A stretch of DNA of 64,000 nucleotides from Saccopteryx bilineata (taxonomy: Eukaryota; Chordata; Mammalia; Chiroptera; Emballonuridae), in the NCBI RefSeq assembly GCF_036850765.1, contig NC_089490.1, forward strand, positions 296,528,982 through 296,592,981, read 5' to 3'. This document shows, one piece after another, positions 1-12,447 of this stretch. The notes beneath the pieces were generated by a model. The model did no database searches. It was not told where the DNA came from and saw nothing but the letters and a program-made list of their open reading frames with translations. Position numbers and translations under genes: made by a program. Each line of letters begins with the position of its first letter. Within the stretch, counting starts at the first letter, position 1.

Positions 1-1697
1 GGTGCTGCTGTGTTTAACTGCCTTTTCTTTTTTTAACTGATGAGAGAATTGGAGTTTCCCTTTTTTAGACAGAGGGACCCTGGAAGCCTGCCTGCCAATG
101 ATGAGACATGACCAGGCTTAATATTTTGATGGCAGAATACTTATTTCTCTCTCTTAGAGGAAGGGTTAACTCCCAGGTGGCGGTGGTGTCTACACACAGA
201 ACAGTGTACAATTCTAGCAGCAGGCATTTTCATAATGGATGTGCCATGTGTTCACTTGATTGAAATTCATTCTGCAATGCTGGTAGGATGGAGCAAAATG
301 GAGGGGAAAAATCAATAGTTAGAAAAGGTTAATAGCACTTGGTTCTTCCTAATACTTTTTTTTTTTTTTGCATCTGTATTCATTTACAATAAAGACAAGT
401 CATTGAAATGGATTTCCAACCTGTTGAATGGTCTGTCTTTTTAAAATCTTGTATAAAGATTTTTAAGAGCAGGAATAATCATTTTCATGTTTCCATTCTT
501 TCCCCATGTGGAAACAAACCCAAAACCTCCCCCCTTTTTGAGTAATCCGTTATGCCAGGTAATTTTGAAACAGATTCTTCACTTATTTTACAACTTCTGT
601 AATTGCATCGAAGAGAAGGCACATAACAAATGCTGGAGTGGGGGGGCTGCTGCATTTTTAAACTTACATCCAGGATTCCTTTAATCAAATACATCGTGAG
701 CTCCTGGGGCTGGCCGTCCACAGGAGGGAGGTTGTGAGTTCTTGTGCTACTTCGCACTCTGTTATAGGTAAAGGAAGTCCCTTTCTCTGTACTGCAAGGT
801 CCATCTGCTCTTCTCTCAGGAGGCCCTTTGTAGCATTTTTGATGAACTGTTATTTTTAAAAACAGACCATGTTACAAGAGTACAAACTAGAAACCAACTC
901 GGGTAAGTCAACAGGATGTCCAAGTTCTTTTCTATTCCCAGAAGACAGTCTCAACAGCTTGAAAAATGACCTAACTCTACCTTCTTGGGGTTGAAGATGA
1001 GTCTGGGGTAGGGTCAGCGGGGAGGAAGAGAATGTGTGTGCAGTTTGACATCAGCCTCCAGTAATTCCTTGCATAGGAGCATACAATAACCTGGTAGCCT
1101 GAAGCACATGATAACGAGAACCTGGAACAGCACCAATACAACCAGGTGTCCTGACTATTTCTAGAGGTGGAGCTGCCATTTCTAAATAACATCTCACTCG
1201 TTTCTTGTCTCTGGTCCTGGGACCATTTTCCCTGCTCTGTGATGATTCCCCAGGCCCACGGAACTTGTCTTTCTGCCCTGACAGGCATGGCTTCTCACAT
1301 GTGTGTGTTCGTGCTTCATCGCCAGTGGCTTTAAGTTCTTAAACAAAGACCATGAAGAAATGCTTGACGCTCAGCTTTTGCATTTTGATCTCTAAACATA
1401 GGACATCTGTTATTAAACTTGGCAATGACTAAAGAATAAGACCTTGAGGCTTCCCATAGTTGTTTTACTTCAAGATGGAAATACAGAGTTACTGCAGAAG
1501 ACTCTGCATCGCCATTAATTTTCCCACTCTGTGACATTCCTGGGAACTACACTAAGGAAAGTGGGTTGAAACAATGAAATTAATTTAATAGAGCTGTCAA
1601 TCAGGGACCATATGGTGTCCTATTGTACTTGATTGAGCAGTCAGATTCCCGTAAATTAAAACTTGACATTAATGTAATTCTCCTATTTGGTCACTAG
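1..1697 (+). other. PDZD2: PDZD2 intron (5' part outside window)
   Basis: The window opens inside an intron that ends at the AG just before 1698. I see no exon, no clear young SINE and no RNA gene here. Short open frames at 485-757 and 977-1288 have no recognisable protein similarity and look like chance. A T-run lies near 358-369. Confidence 0.7.
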
Positions 1698-1771
1698 GGG
1701 ATGAAATCCTAGATGTAAATGGAATTCCAATAAAGGGCTTGACGTTTCAAGAAGCCATTCATACCTTTAAG
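1698..1771 (+). CDS. PDZD2: PDZD2 exon: central part of a PDZ domain
   Basis: The exon runs from the acceptor tcactag to the donor aag|gtaatg. It starts with the last two bases of a Gly or Arg codon and ends in phase 0 (74 nt). It encodes GDEILDVNG followed by IPIKGLTFQEAIHTFK. This is the beta-D strand and alpha-B helix of a PDZ domain, where GDEIL-x-(V/I)-N-G is the family signature. The N-terminal half with the carboxylate-binding loop must lie in an exon left of the window. By order it is the third PDZ domain of human PDZD2. Confidence 0.93.
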
Positions 1772-1958
1772 GTAATGACATTCTTATTGATCTCCTTTAT
1801 TTTCTGATGTTTTTCTTCATTTCCTCCTGGTTGAGGTTTGAGGTTTGGTTTTGGTTTTTCTAGGGAGGGGGGCTGTTTGTTAGTTTGTTTGTTTGTTTTT
1901 CCATTTGACATAGGGACAGTCTGAATGTCTTAGCCCTACTTTCTTTTTGTTTTCTCAG

Positions 1959-2184
1959 CAAATCCGGAGTGGATTATTTGTGTTAACGGTACGCACAAAA
2001 TTACTGAGTCCAAGCCTCACGCCCTGTTCAACGCCCACACACATGAGCAGATCCAGCTCCCCGAACTTCAACGCCAGTGGGGGACCCTCCGCGCTGGGCT
2101 CCGACGAAAGCAGCACTTCGTCTCTGGGTCGGAAGGCCCCTGGGCCCAAGGACAGAATTGTCATGGAAGTCACGCTCAACAAAG
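1959..2184 (+). CDS. PDZD2: PDZD2 exon: end of one PDZ domain, Ser-rich linker, start of the next
   Basis: This exon (226 nt, phase 0 in, phase 1 out) begins QIRSGLFVLTVRTK, the last beta strand of the PDZ domain begun in the previous exon. A linker of about 45 residues rich in Ser, Pro and Thr follows (SRSSSPNF, SDESSTSS), then DRIVMEVTLNK, the first strand of the next PDZ domain. The acceptor is ttttctcag and the donor aaag|gtgatg. The in-frame TTG at 1947 is intronic and not a start. Confidence 0.93.
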
Positions 2185-3015
2185 GTGATGCCCACAAGTC
2201 CTCACTTTCGTTACAGTGCTCTGAAATAACAATGTGTTATATGTTCTTAGGTTAACTTTTTATATTTTTTTCTATTTATTGCTCTTTTGGAATAATCTGC
2301 TACCAACAACATATGGAATTGTCTAAGTGGACAGTGGCATCAAACGTGGAGATTTTAATCATTTTACTACAGTGAAGGGAAGCTACCAGCAGCCCATAGT
2401 CCTTTAAGCTCTCCCAGATGAATTGCTGTGTGTCAGAGATTCATGTTTTAAAAAACAAAACAAAACAAAAACAGTAAGCAACTCAAGTCTAGGGCTAATA
2501 TAAAATTTTAAAGAACAAAAGATTATAATTCAGATTAGAGTTCACACCAGTAACTAAGTCATGGGTGAGCAGCAAATCTTACTGCGTTTCATCTTTGTCT
2601 TCTTTCCTTCCCCACCTGCTGTAGCAGTAAGAGATGCAATTAAACAATCAAGAGATTAAGTGCTAAAGTGAGAGGTAAAACAAAACCTGAAGCTGAATAT
2701 CCAGAATAAAATATATATATTACTCTGACTCTGCCTGTGTCCAAAAAAAAAAATAGATATGAGGGGCTCTTTAGACCAAGCAGAGTGGGCCACTGAATCA
2801 TTCACAGTCCAGAGTCCACCATGGTTCTGCCACGGAGTCATTTCATGAACCGTACGGCAGTGTGGACAAAGAAAAGCAGGATTTACATTCTGAGTCTGGT
2901 CAAAATATAAACGGCTATTGGTCTGACCGTCCACAGATGCAGCTTCAAATCTCTGACACACCTGCTTGTTTTGTTGTTGTTCTTGTTTGCTTCCTCCAAA
3001 TGATGCCTCCCGCAG

Positions 3016-3133
3016 AGCCCAGAGTTGGACTGGGTATTGGTGCCTGCTGCCTGGCTCTGGAAAACAGCCCGCCGGGCATCTACATTCACAGCCTTGCCCC
3101 TGGATCCGTGGCCAAGATGGAGAGCAATCTGAG
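3016..3133 (+). CDS. PDZD2: PDZD2 exon: first half of the fourth PDZ domain
   Basis: The exon is 118 nt, phase 1 in and phase 2 out, with acceptor cccgcag and donor gag|gttcgt. It encodes EPRVGLGIGACCLALENS and then PPGIYIHSLAPGSVAKMES. The carboxylate-binding loop here is VGLGIG instead of the textbook GLGF, so peptide specificity may be atypical. The GIYIHSLAPGSVA stretch is the usual beta-C to alpha-A segment. The TG-rich acceptor tract upstream (2965-3010) carries no AG between branch region and exon. Confidence 0.93.
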
Positions 3134-4344
3134 GTTCGTTGCAAACCTGATAGGACGGGGTCCTGGCATGTTTGTGCGTATCTGAATGCACACACATGCC
3201 AGGTACCTGCCCTATTACATTCCTTTGTGGGATTCTAAATCTTTGTATTATTTGCAGAAATAGAGGGATTATAATTAAATAGCATCTCCAAAGATAAAAA
3301 GCTCATGTAAATGAAATTTGGTTGAATTAGAGAACTGTGGATTCTTGTCTTTTCCTATTCTGCTCTATCTGGGAACAGAAGTTCAGTTTCAGAAACGACA
3401 AAATGCAACTCTATACAGATACCAGTGATTATCTAAATATTTTCTTTCACTTTTATATTCAGTTATGCAAAATTCTTTTGAGATGCTGGGAACTGCTTAT
3501 AATGGTTCATGATCACTGGACACAAGAGAGTCCTCAAATCACGTCCTTAAACGGGAGGCCTTTATTATTAAGTGTAACCTCTTGAAACTTTTTTGTTGTT
3601 TCATTCCTTTTTGAGTGGTGATGTCTAGATGCTTACTGTCTGAAGTCACTGCGTGTCTGATTGCTCAATCCAGCTGGCTGGGTTGTAGCATGGGTATTCT
3701 GTTTATACAAGACATGCCTAGGTGTTCTGTTATATAGTAGTTGCAATGGGTCTGTGCCCACCTAAACTTCAAAAGAATGTACACATATTGCACAAAGCAC
3801 TCTGTGAAAACAGTATCACCTTTCTCCCCTGTAAGCTTCTAAGTCCTTGAGCAGTTGAAGAATGGTCAAAATGACATTCCTTAAGGTTGCCATTTTGAGA
3901 CCCTGTTAATAGATTATATTATGTTTTTGGTTAATCATCAGTGAATTTCCATACAAAAAAAAATTTAGCAAATCATCCAAAGTACATTAAAGAAAATATA
4001 CTTTTAGAACCCAAGGAAAAAAAAATCCTTTAATGACATCCCAAGATGATGTTTCTTTCTTGAATGGTTCCATATGTCTGGAGCCTGCCAAATGAACATT
4101 CTTCAAACCCCACAGAAAGAGTCTTTGTTCTCTCATACTCAGTTCTCTCCCTATAATTTCAAGTCAAAAATGGGCATCTTGTCCTCAATTTCTCATTTGT
4201 TCAAATTTGAAACATTTTTACAAATTCTTGGGTAACCTTTGAGCTTCAGATATTTCCTCCTTAAATTATATTACAATAATCATTTCAAGATGGTAGGAAA
4301 AAAGAAACTGATGGTGGTCGAAGGGCTATCACGTGATGAACAAG

Positions 4345-4510
4345 AGGTCGACAGACCTGAGTTCAACAGTGTGTGCCATCTGGACGACTTCTCTGAGCCA
4401 GTGGTCTTCGCTACGTAATGGGCATAGCAGTGCCTTCGAGCGTCATTCTGTAAATGGCTTTGTATAGTGTCTGGCGTGCACTGTGTGCTCAAGAAAGGGC
4501 AGCCTGCGTT
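4345..4510 (+). repeat. MIR-like ancient SINE
   Basis: The stretch follows the MIR core pattern: a cognate of 'gacttctctgagcc', 'ctgtaaatgg' and 'gtgcactgtgtgctcaagaaa'. It is strongly diverged and lies in the PDZD2 intron before exon 5,068. Confidence 0.5.
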
Positions 4511-4603
4511 GCTGTCCGCATCCATTTTCTATAACTTTCCTATTTCTGAAAATGTAGGTAGATAAGCATAATGGTCTTTGCCAATTTAAAGTCTAATGTG
4601 TTT

Positions 4604-4899
4604 TTTTGTTTGTTTTTGTGACAGAGTCAGAGAAAGGGACAGACAGGGACAGACAGACAGGAATGGAGAGATGAGAAGCATCAGTTCTTTGTTGTGGCTC
4701 CTTAGTTGATCATTGATTGCTTTCTCATATGTGCCTTGACTTGGGGGCTACAGCAGACCGAGTGATCCCTTGCTCGAGCCAGCGACCTTGGGCTCAAGCT
4801 GGTGAGCCTTGCTCAAGCTGACGATCCCGGGGTCTCGAACCTGGGTCCTCCGTGTGCCAGTCCGATGCTTTATCCACTGCGCCACCACCTGGTCAGGCT
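4604..4899 (-). mobile_element. tRNA-derived SINE (long bat type), antisense
   Basis: Read on the - strand it starts with a tRNA-like head (box A-like and box B-like sequences, 'gtggcgcagtggataaagc' relative). It runs through the long body and ends in an A/T-rich tail. A perfect 16-bp target duplication (aaagtctaatgtgttt) flanks it at 4,588-4,603 and 4,900-4,915. Confidence 0.9.
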
Positions 4900-5067
4900 A
4901 AAGTCTAATGTGTTTACATGAATGTGTTTGCTGTTTTACATGTATGCAAAGATGAAAAGGGTGTCATTTAAGTGTTCAGAACAGATTCCTTATCTTAAAC
5001 CTCCCCCAGAAGGAAACCTTGTAAGAAGCTAACTGTTAGCACAGTGTTGATTGTGTTGCCTTCCTAG

Positions 5068-5200
5068 CCGCGGAGATCAAATTCTGGAAGTGAACTCGGT
5101 CAATGTCCGCCATGCTGCTTTAAGCAAAGTCCACGCCATCTTGAGCAAATGCCCCCCAGGACCCGTTCGACTTGTCATCGGCCGGCACCCTAATCCAAAG
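5068..5200 (+). CDS. PDZD2: PDZD2 exon: second half of the fourth PDZ domain
   Basis: The exon is 133 nt, phase 2 in and phase 0 out, with acceptor ttcctag and donor aag|gtgaag. The split codon AG+C gives Ser, followed by RGDQILEVNSVNVRHAALS and KVHAILSKCPPGPVRLVIGR. This gives the PDZ signature GDQILEVNSV, an alpha-B helix with His-Ala-Ala at the position that normally contacts the ligand, and the final strand VRLVIGR. Confidence 0.94.
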
Positions 5201-5855
5201 GTGAAGTATTTTATACTGTTTTGGGCATGGGAAGACAGCTTGGCTCTTTGTCCAGTCTCAGTGACACACATATTACAATGATGAGATACGCTCTTTGATG
5301 AGACAGCTCAGTCAGCAGGTGTCAGGAATCAGCCTGTGGCCACACAATGGCCAAGGAAGAAGGTAGTATTTCTGGGTTCTGATTAACCCTCAGCTGGCTT
5401 TGTGCTCTCTGGTGAGATACTTACCCTATTTGGGTTTCTGCATCACGAACGTCTGAGAGCATTAGACTAGAAAATTTGCCCAGGCCGTTCCTCACCTGAG
5501 TAGAACACTTCTGTTATTAGGGTTGAGGGCCTGCTAATACTTTTTCAGCATCAGTATCACACTGTTGGCTCATACTGAATTTGCAGATTTTCGTAGCCCC
5601 TGTCCCCTTGGCCTCTGCTGTTATTTGGTTCTCTCTTCTCTACCTGTGCTATTGCTTTTAATTTTTAAGCTAATCACAGCACACCTCAGCAAGTTCAACT
5701 CAACCCTCTATGAACACTGTATTTGTTGTTTTGAATATTCGATGTAAAAATCTTTTAAAATTAGCTTGTCTCGAACATTGTAATGAGATTGCATTTACAA
5801 AATTTAATCTTCTCCTTTTAACAACTCAAAATGCTCATTGAGAACATTAGTTCTT

Positions 5856-6020
5856 GCCCTGGTTGGGCAACTTGGTTAGTTAGAGCATTGTCCCAATTTG
5901 CAAAGTTTGCTGGTTCAGTCCCCAGCCAGGGCACATCTGAGGGCAGACTGACATTCCTGTCTCTTTCTCTCCTTCCCCCCTTCCTCTCTCTAAAGTCAAT
6001 CAATAAATTTTTTTAAAAAC
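5856..6020 (+). mobile_element. Short VES-like SINE
   Basis: The head gccctggttgggcaacttgg and box B-like ggttcagtcccc are followed by a CT-rich body and a 'caataaattttttta' tail. It is diverged, so probably older than the Rhin-type copies. Confidence 0.7.
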
Positions 6021-6551
6021 CATTAATTAATTATTTCTATCCCACACACACCCCCCATCATTTATATGGTACTCTTTGATTCTGTCCTAAATGGTCCCAG
6101 GCTGCTGTGCTAGACGGACTTGTATGCCATTTTAAGAATAATAAGTCTGTGCCACGAGATGCTGTGGGTCCTCCTATGTGCCAGGTCTGGGATTTCTTTA
6201 GTGTATTACCTTCATGGCATCGTTTTTAGTCACAGTGGTGTCCCCAGTACCAGGAAGTGCTACCAGGCTGTGACTCCAGGCCTTGACCCGGGAAGGTGAT
6301 GTCAACCCCAGTGCTCGGGCAAAGACGGTCACTAGTCTGATTCAGAGTCAACTCCACGACTTTTTTTCCAGATTGTTTTCTCTCGTCTACGTGCCTTCAT
6401 TAATGTGAAATCGAGTCCTGCCTCTGCCTTTTTCCAGTTTTCTCCCCGTCACTGCCCCTCCCCCGTTCTGTTCTGTAGCCGGGACACCTACCCTTAGAAG
6501 CGTTTGTAATGTTTCCCCGCTCTCCCCATGACTCTCTCTGGGTCACTTTTT

Positions 6552-6726
6552 CTTTCTTTTTTAAAAACGTATTATTGACTTTAGAAGGGGGCAGGATAGG
6601 AGCAGGAGCATCCACTCATAGTAATTGCTTCTCATATGTGCCTTGACCGGGCAAGCCCAGGGTTTCGAACCAGCAACCTCAGCCATCCAGGTCAATGCTT
6701 TATCCTCTGTGCCACCACAGGTCAGG
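6552..6726 (-). mobile_element. Short bat SINE, antisense
   Basis: The head is at the right end (complement of cctgacctgtggtggcaca). An 18-bp perfect target duplication (ctctctgggtcacttttt) flanks it at 6,534-6,551 and 6,727-6,744. Confidence 0.9.
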
Positions 6727-8109
6727 CTCTCTGGGTCACTTTTTAACACTGTTTTTGCCTCATCGTCAGAGCTAGAGCAGCCTCGGCTCCTTCTTCTAGG
6801 GCCCACCCTGGGGTCCCGCCGCCCACATGGCCACGTCTCCTTCCACCTTGGAGAGCAGTCCACTGCGCTGCGGCTGACCTAGCACATCCCTCAACAACAC
6901 TATCGAAATCAAAGTCTCAGTGGTTTGCAGTCTAATGGCTTCAAGGCATGTCTGACTTCAAAATCCATTCCGGCATAACACAGGTCATGATTTGTTCAGA
7001 GGATCGTTTCATCTCAGCCCAAAAGCATCTGCCTAATTTGCTAACACAGTCAAACAAACAAACAGCAAAAAGAAAGGCATTTCAGTGCAAAGCATAATAA
7101 TCCTGATGGACTGCGACCTCTGATCCATCGAGCACACAGGTTGATTCATGTTTCTAGCCACAAGATAATGGCCGTCATGATGCTGTTGGGGATCTGTCCA
7201 GCAAAACCAAATTTCAGTAATTATTTGGTGGGGCTTCATGTTTCCTCCTAGGTAAACTGTGTTCTTAGTTGTAACATCATACTATGTTTTTCTTTCGGTC
7301 AAGATTCCATTTTATGTTTAATGTATTTTTTGTACCACTTATCCTAGCATTTCATGCCAATAATACGTTTTGATACTGAATGTATGTGCTTCCTTAGTTT
7401 TCATGTTGTTCCAAGAGAAATACCGCAAGGATTTTCTTTTCTGCTGTTTCTCATAACGACGGGAACAGCGGCTGCCCGCTTGGGACCCTCAAGCCCTCCA
7501 GGTCTAGACAAGCTGAGATTTGGACCTGCTCGGGTAGCAGCGTGTCACTTACGTTAAGTGAAAGAAAGTAAAAGAGGTCCATTATTACTTGGTGCTGGGA
7601 CTGTCAGCACAATGAGAATTATCCGGGAAATCTTTTACTTGTTTCAAACCCCAATCATTTTTTTCTCCACTCAGAAAAACAATTGCAAATATTGCAAGTC
7701 TATTATCAAGAAAAACTTGCGATTACTGTTTTAGCTGATATTTTCCCTGGCTCATTTATACAAAATTATTTTTTGTTTTATGAAGGGGTGTGTGTGTGTG
7801 TACACATATTTTATTTCCTATAAAACCTACTAGAAACTATTACATAAAGGCCATGATATGGTTACGGTTAAATGTAATGATGAATCCTGTGTAGGAATAT
7901 TTATTTACTTGACAAATTGCTATGTTTATCTAAATCTTATATTTATATTAAATGTTATCTTTGTATACAAAATTATAATTCTAAGTTTATAATATTCCTA
8001 CCTTTAAAAAAGAGACTATATAAGTTATGTAATTGTCTTTTAAAACATCTCATAGCATAGCAGGTATCAGGCTTTTAAACAGTCCTTCCATGAAAATAAT
8101 AGTGGTTTG

Positions 8110-9230
8110 TATAACAGCTGATGGAGAAATAAAATCCATGTCCACCATGATACCAATAAATATGAAAAGAAAAGAAGAGTTATAAAAATCACTATTTTGG
8201 GAACTTCATCATAATAATTGATTCAAGCAAGAATAATCAATGGTGCTAAAACCACTGAGGGAAAATATATTGGGGAGCAGGATATTGACATAGTCTCAAA
8301 CTCTCTCCTCACAAATGACCCATTAATGACAAAAAAGAATTCAATGAAGCAATCAGGTGAGCTCCATCTTAACCAAGTGATCAAAGTTCTCCCCAACGGT
8401 GAAGCACACTGACCCTGAGCACCTCTGTGATGCACTGAGAAGGAAACGATTTTTGTAGTTTTTCTGCCAAAAAATGCGTAGCCTGAATCCAAGCATGAAG
8501 AAACTATTAGACACATGCTTTGAGGGTTTGGATTGGCCTCATTTCTTCCAAAATATTAGTATCATGAAAGACAAAGGCTCAGAATTGCTTTGGCTTCAAG
8601 GAGACCAAAGAGACGTGACTATTCAATCGTGAATTAAATTCTGGATTGCAAAACAAACAAAAAAAATTGGTTAAAGTATTACTGTGCAAGAACGTTGGCC
8701 CCTGACAGCCCACTAAAGGGCGACAAGATAAGGAACTTGTGCCAGAATGTAAATGTCACATCTCTGCCCAGTTTTTAGTTCATGTGACATTTTTTTCCCC
8801 TGGCATGATGTACTTGATAAAAGAATTGAGCATCAATTTGCATTCTCAAGGAAAATCTTATCTTACTACAGGCTGGCATCAAACTTTCTGGGAACTTTCA
8901 TTCTACAGACACACTTTGAGTAGGGTTTCTGAAGGAGAGTATTGGGACAATTGGATAAATTGGAATATGAAATGTAGGATATTAGACAGCCATTCAAATC
9001 AACACTGAATTTCCTGAATTTGATAATAGTTCCAGGGTTACTGAGGAGAGACTGTCCTTGTTTTCGGGAGCTACATGATAAATATGTATGGGTGAAGGGT
9101 CACAATGTCTACAACTAACCCACAAATGGTTTAGTAAAAAGTGATAGCACTGTCTGTGTATGTGTGTGAAGACAGAGCATGAATGTCAAGGTGGGAGAAT
9201 GTCAAAAAAGAGTGAATCTCAATGAAGTCT
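8110..9230 (+). repeat. Probable ancient L1 3' segment
   Basis: The text resembles L1M 3' UTR sequence: 'aataaaatccatgtccaccatgata', a long AT-rich stretch, then 'gataatagttccagggtta' and 'gggtgaagggtcac'. It is diverged and has no intact frame. The assignment is from recall only. Confidence 0.4.
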
Positions 9231-9584
9231 CCTGTTTTTGTGCTAGTCTTGCAAGTTTTATGTACGTTTGAAGTTGTTTCAATGACGTTTTGGGGAAAGG
9301 AGTTAGAAATGCGTGTTCCAGAGAGGGGCAGATATTGGCCATTGCATTTGATTGCTTTGCTTCATGAACTTGGGGTCTTGTTTGAATACATCGTTTAAGG
9401 CCATCAGTTACCTCAGCTTCACTCCTTAATGCCCTGAGTGACTGCTTCAAAAAACAACCGGAACCCTTGGCCCTCTGATTTTCCTCTTTGTGCTCCAAGC
9501 TTCTGCCTCTGTTTCTAGCTCCTTTCTGTTGGGGAGAAAGAAAGAAATAAAACCATCTAATTTGTGCTTTCTGCTGACAATCAG

Positions 9585-9666
9585 GTTTCCGAGCAGGAAA
9601 TGGATGAAGTGATAGCACGCAGCACTTATCAGGAGAGCAAAGAGGCCAGTTCCTCTCCTGGCTTAG
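9585..9666 (+). CDS. PDZD2: PDZD2 exon: acidic linker after the fourth PDZ domain
   Basis: This small exon (82 nt, phase 0 in, phase 1 out) encodes VSEQEMDEVIARSTYQESKE and a short Ser-rich tail ending SSPGL. The acceptor is gacaatcag and the donor ttag|gtactg. I recognise no fold; the segment begins the long linker between the central and C-terminal PDZ pairs. The recalled human sequence is nearly identical, which is strong support for so short an exon. Confidence 0.92.
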
Positions 9667-11135
9667 GTACTGTAATTACACGTTTTCATTCAACATTCAG
9701 AAGAGTCTCCTTAAGTTCCCCATGGGGCACTTCCTGGGGCAGTGTTGTTGGATTCCCTGTAATTATCATGTTGGGCAGAGGTAGCTGTCAAAGAGAGTCT
9801 ATGCTTTCTCTGAGGTGCTACTTTTGATATCTGCAGTCATTTAATCTACTTTATTAAAGTTCTAATCATGCATGCTTCTTATAGTACTGTAAGATAATTT
9901 GCAAAAATGAGTTAGCAGCATTTTATGCATTTATGTACAATCCATCTAAAATATGCTAGGTGAACATGAAGCGATAACAGTTGTTTGGTATATCAGTTAT
10001 TAGATGCAGTGTGTATTATCTATTCAAAAACCAGGGATTTCTTTCCATGAATTAAAAGTTTCAACTTAAGACAGGTAATAGAGGTTGCCGAAATCATGTT
10101 TTTCCCTTCTTCCACAGAAAGAGCTCAGGCAGAGAAGGACTGAGATAGTAGGAATTCATATGAATTTAAAATAGCATTGCATCGAGTTTTAAAAGTAATG
10201 TTTCCTCTAGAACGGAAACCTCCAGGGACTCTGCAAACATGTCTGAACCTGAGAGATGACTGACATTGGGAGGAACAGGAACTGAGACATGAGTGACTGG
10301 TTCTCAGAGGAAAAGGAAGGCGTAGGAATTCTTGGAAACCATGAAATACCCTGATTATTTGCATCCATAATTAATATATTCAAAATTATGGCACAGCCAT
10401 AATGGGCTCTTTATTTAACCAGCTCATTCTCCTGACCTGCCTAAAAGCTGTCCTCTCCTCATCCCGACATATCCGCTCAGTCGTTTATAAAAGATTTGAT
10501 TAAGCCATGGTCCTCATGCTGGGGTCTTTTTGCTCATGGCATATTAATTTAACATCTCAATGCTGAGTCTTTTCATCCTTCAACTAAAATCTAAACTAGA
10601 TATTTAGTCCTCTCCCCAGCTCTTTCATGAGTTTTTTGGGGGGAGTCCCTTTATTCATTCATCCTTTAATCCATTCAACCCATATTTCTTAGCCAGGTAC
10701 AATGTGATCTGACCATGGGGTCAGATCAGGGAGGGTCTCAGCCCTGTACATAAAGACTGGAGAATGGAGATAAGATGCACTGTTATAAATCAGTTATACT
10801 CTGTGTATCTGGATTGATGGATGAGTCGTATAGAATACTTTTGAAATTCAGAAGAAGTTACTTCCAAGTGGGATCACCATGGAGGTGGTAGCCCCGAGTT
10901 AGGTCTTACCGCATGGGCAGAATCTTGGGCGGTGGGATGGGGTAGGAATTGGGTACCCACACAGAGTGAATGCAGGTTGATACCTGTGCACAGGCCCCAT
11001 CAGCACTAGTCAAGCAGACAGGGTTTTGTTTAATGTGTTTGGCTCCTCCTTTTCTAGTTAAGGATGTGAGGTGAGCCTATTTGTAAGGATTTGAGCTTCA
11101 TTGTTTTGACAATATGGTGAATTTCCCCCCAACAG

Positions 11136-11170
11136 GTACCCCATTGAAGAGTCCCTCTCTTGCAAAAAAG
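11136..11170 (+). CDS. PDZD2: PDZD2 micro-exon (35 nt)
   Basis: This is a very small exon between acceptor cccaacag and donor aaaaaag|gtgagt. The G left by the preceding exon plus GT makes Gly, followed by TPLKSPSLAKK, and it ends in phase 0. The basic, proline-containing peptide could be a linear docking or phosphorylation motif (SP sites), but that is inference. The phases on both sides fit exactly. Confidence 0.9.
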
Positions 11171-11663
11171 GTGAGTCAAGGTGCACTGCTGCCCCGCTCA
11201 GCTGGCCTGGGAACAAATTCAAGTCACATGCGAGGGCCCAACCTCTGTTTCTGTCCATGAGTCATTTGGCCACTTTATACAGGAAAACAGCAACAATGCT
11301 GATTTGAGAAATGTGTGTTTCATTTATTAAATATTCATCCAGGAAAAGAGTAGAGCAGCAAATAAAAGAACAGAGCTGCAGTCTGAAAATAATTCTTAAA
11401 ATGCTCCACACTAAGAGGCCCCAGTCGGTTTGGGGGGGACCTGCAACTTTAAGTGGAGACGGTGGACTCTGTCCGCCAGCTGTTCCTACATCCCAGTGGG
11501 TCTGCGCGCAGGATTCAAACTCCCCTGTGTTTGGTTTCATCAGCAGGCTGAAACAGTGGCTTGGAATTTCATTCTGTTTCCCTGTCACTTCCCCCGTTTC
11601 TTCCTGGGAGGGCTGATACGCTGCTGCTGAGGCTTTTCTCATCATTGCCAAACATTTGGCCAA

Positions 11664-11682
11664 AATATATATATATATATAT
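11664..11682. repeat. (AT)n microsatellite
   Basis: About nine AT units in the intron following the 35-nt micro-exon, beside a T-run and an A-run. Confidence 0.9.
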
Positions 11683-11915
11683 GTTTTTTCTTTTAAAAAA
11701 ATGTTGTCTGGCAGCAACCACCTGCTTTTGATTCATTAAATGTTTAATTGAGCCATCCTGAAGTAAGTGGAAGTGGGCGTTACTGTCACAGCTGTTTCCA
11801 ATGAGCATGGATTAGAACAAAGTGTTCTTGGAAAGATAGGAAGTGATTACTGTTGGAAATACGTAATCTGCTTCTGGTGCGCCCCTGAGCCATCCAACAC
11901 TGTCTTTTGCAACAG

Positions 11916-12072
11916 GACTCCCTGATCTCTGAATCCGACCTCTCCCAGTACTTCTCCCAGGACGGCCCGGGCCCCCTGTCGGACTTCGTGGTGGCTGGCT
12001 CCGAGGACGAGGACCACACGGGAAGTGGCTGCAGCACCTCCGAGGACGGCAGCCTGCCGCCCAGCACCTCCT
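11916..12072 (+). CDS. PDZD2: PDZD2 exon: acidic Ser-rich linker
   Basis: The exon is 157 nt, phase 0 in and phase 1 out, with acceptor tgcaacag and donor cctcct|gtaagc. It encodes DSLISESDLSQYFSQDGPG, then LSDFVVAGSEDEDHTGSGC and STSEDGSLPPSTS. The segment is acidic and probably disordered, with casein-kinase-2-like S-x-E/D sites. The open frame continues past the donor, but the splice junction matches the next exon in phase. Confidence 0.92.
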
Positions 12073-12447
12073 GTAAGCCACAGCTGTCTTCCCGCTCTGG
12101 CCACGCTGGTCTGCTGGCCACGGTGCCGTCATGTGAACAGAGAAATGGAACCCAGGCCTCTGGTGGGGTAGAAGCCGTCTTTCTACCCTGAATTGATTCA
12201 GTTTATTCTTGGGAAATGCAGCCCACTGTGAATGACTGGCTGCTCGGTTCTGCGGTAAATGGACTGGGCGCTCGTTCTTTGCTGACTGATGAGGGTGCCT
12301 GAACCAGGCGCCTCCAGGCGCCATGTACTCAGCGGAGTCTTCAAATTGATGGCGTCAGCTCAGGACTGGCAACCTGATGGCCCATGTTTTAAGGGAATTG
12401 TAGTACCAGGACCCTGACCTCGTTAGACCCTAACTTAATTCTTTTTA

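Larger units (their letters stand above)
5201..9584 (+). other. PDZD2: PDZD2 intron with SINEs and L1 remnant
   Basis: This 4.4-kb intron holds a VES-like SINE (5,856-6,020), an inverted SINE (6,552-6,726) and an old L1-like 3' segment (about 8,110-9,230). A GT run occurs near 7,787-7,800. No exon is seen: the flanking exons are both phase 0 and join directly in the recalled orthologue. Confidence 0.75.

Noticed and set aside
11907..12191. Extended open frame past the PDZD2 donor at 12,072
   Set aside because: The donor at 12,072 matches the next exon in phase, so the extra part is intronic.
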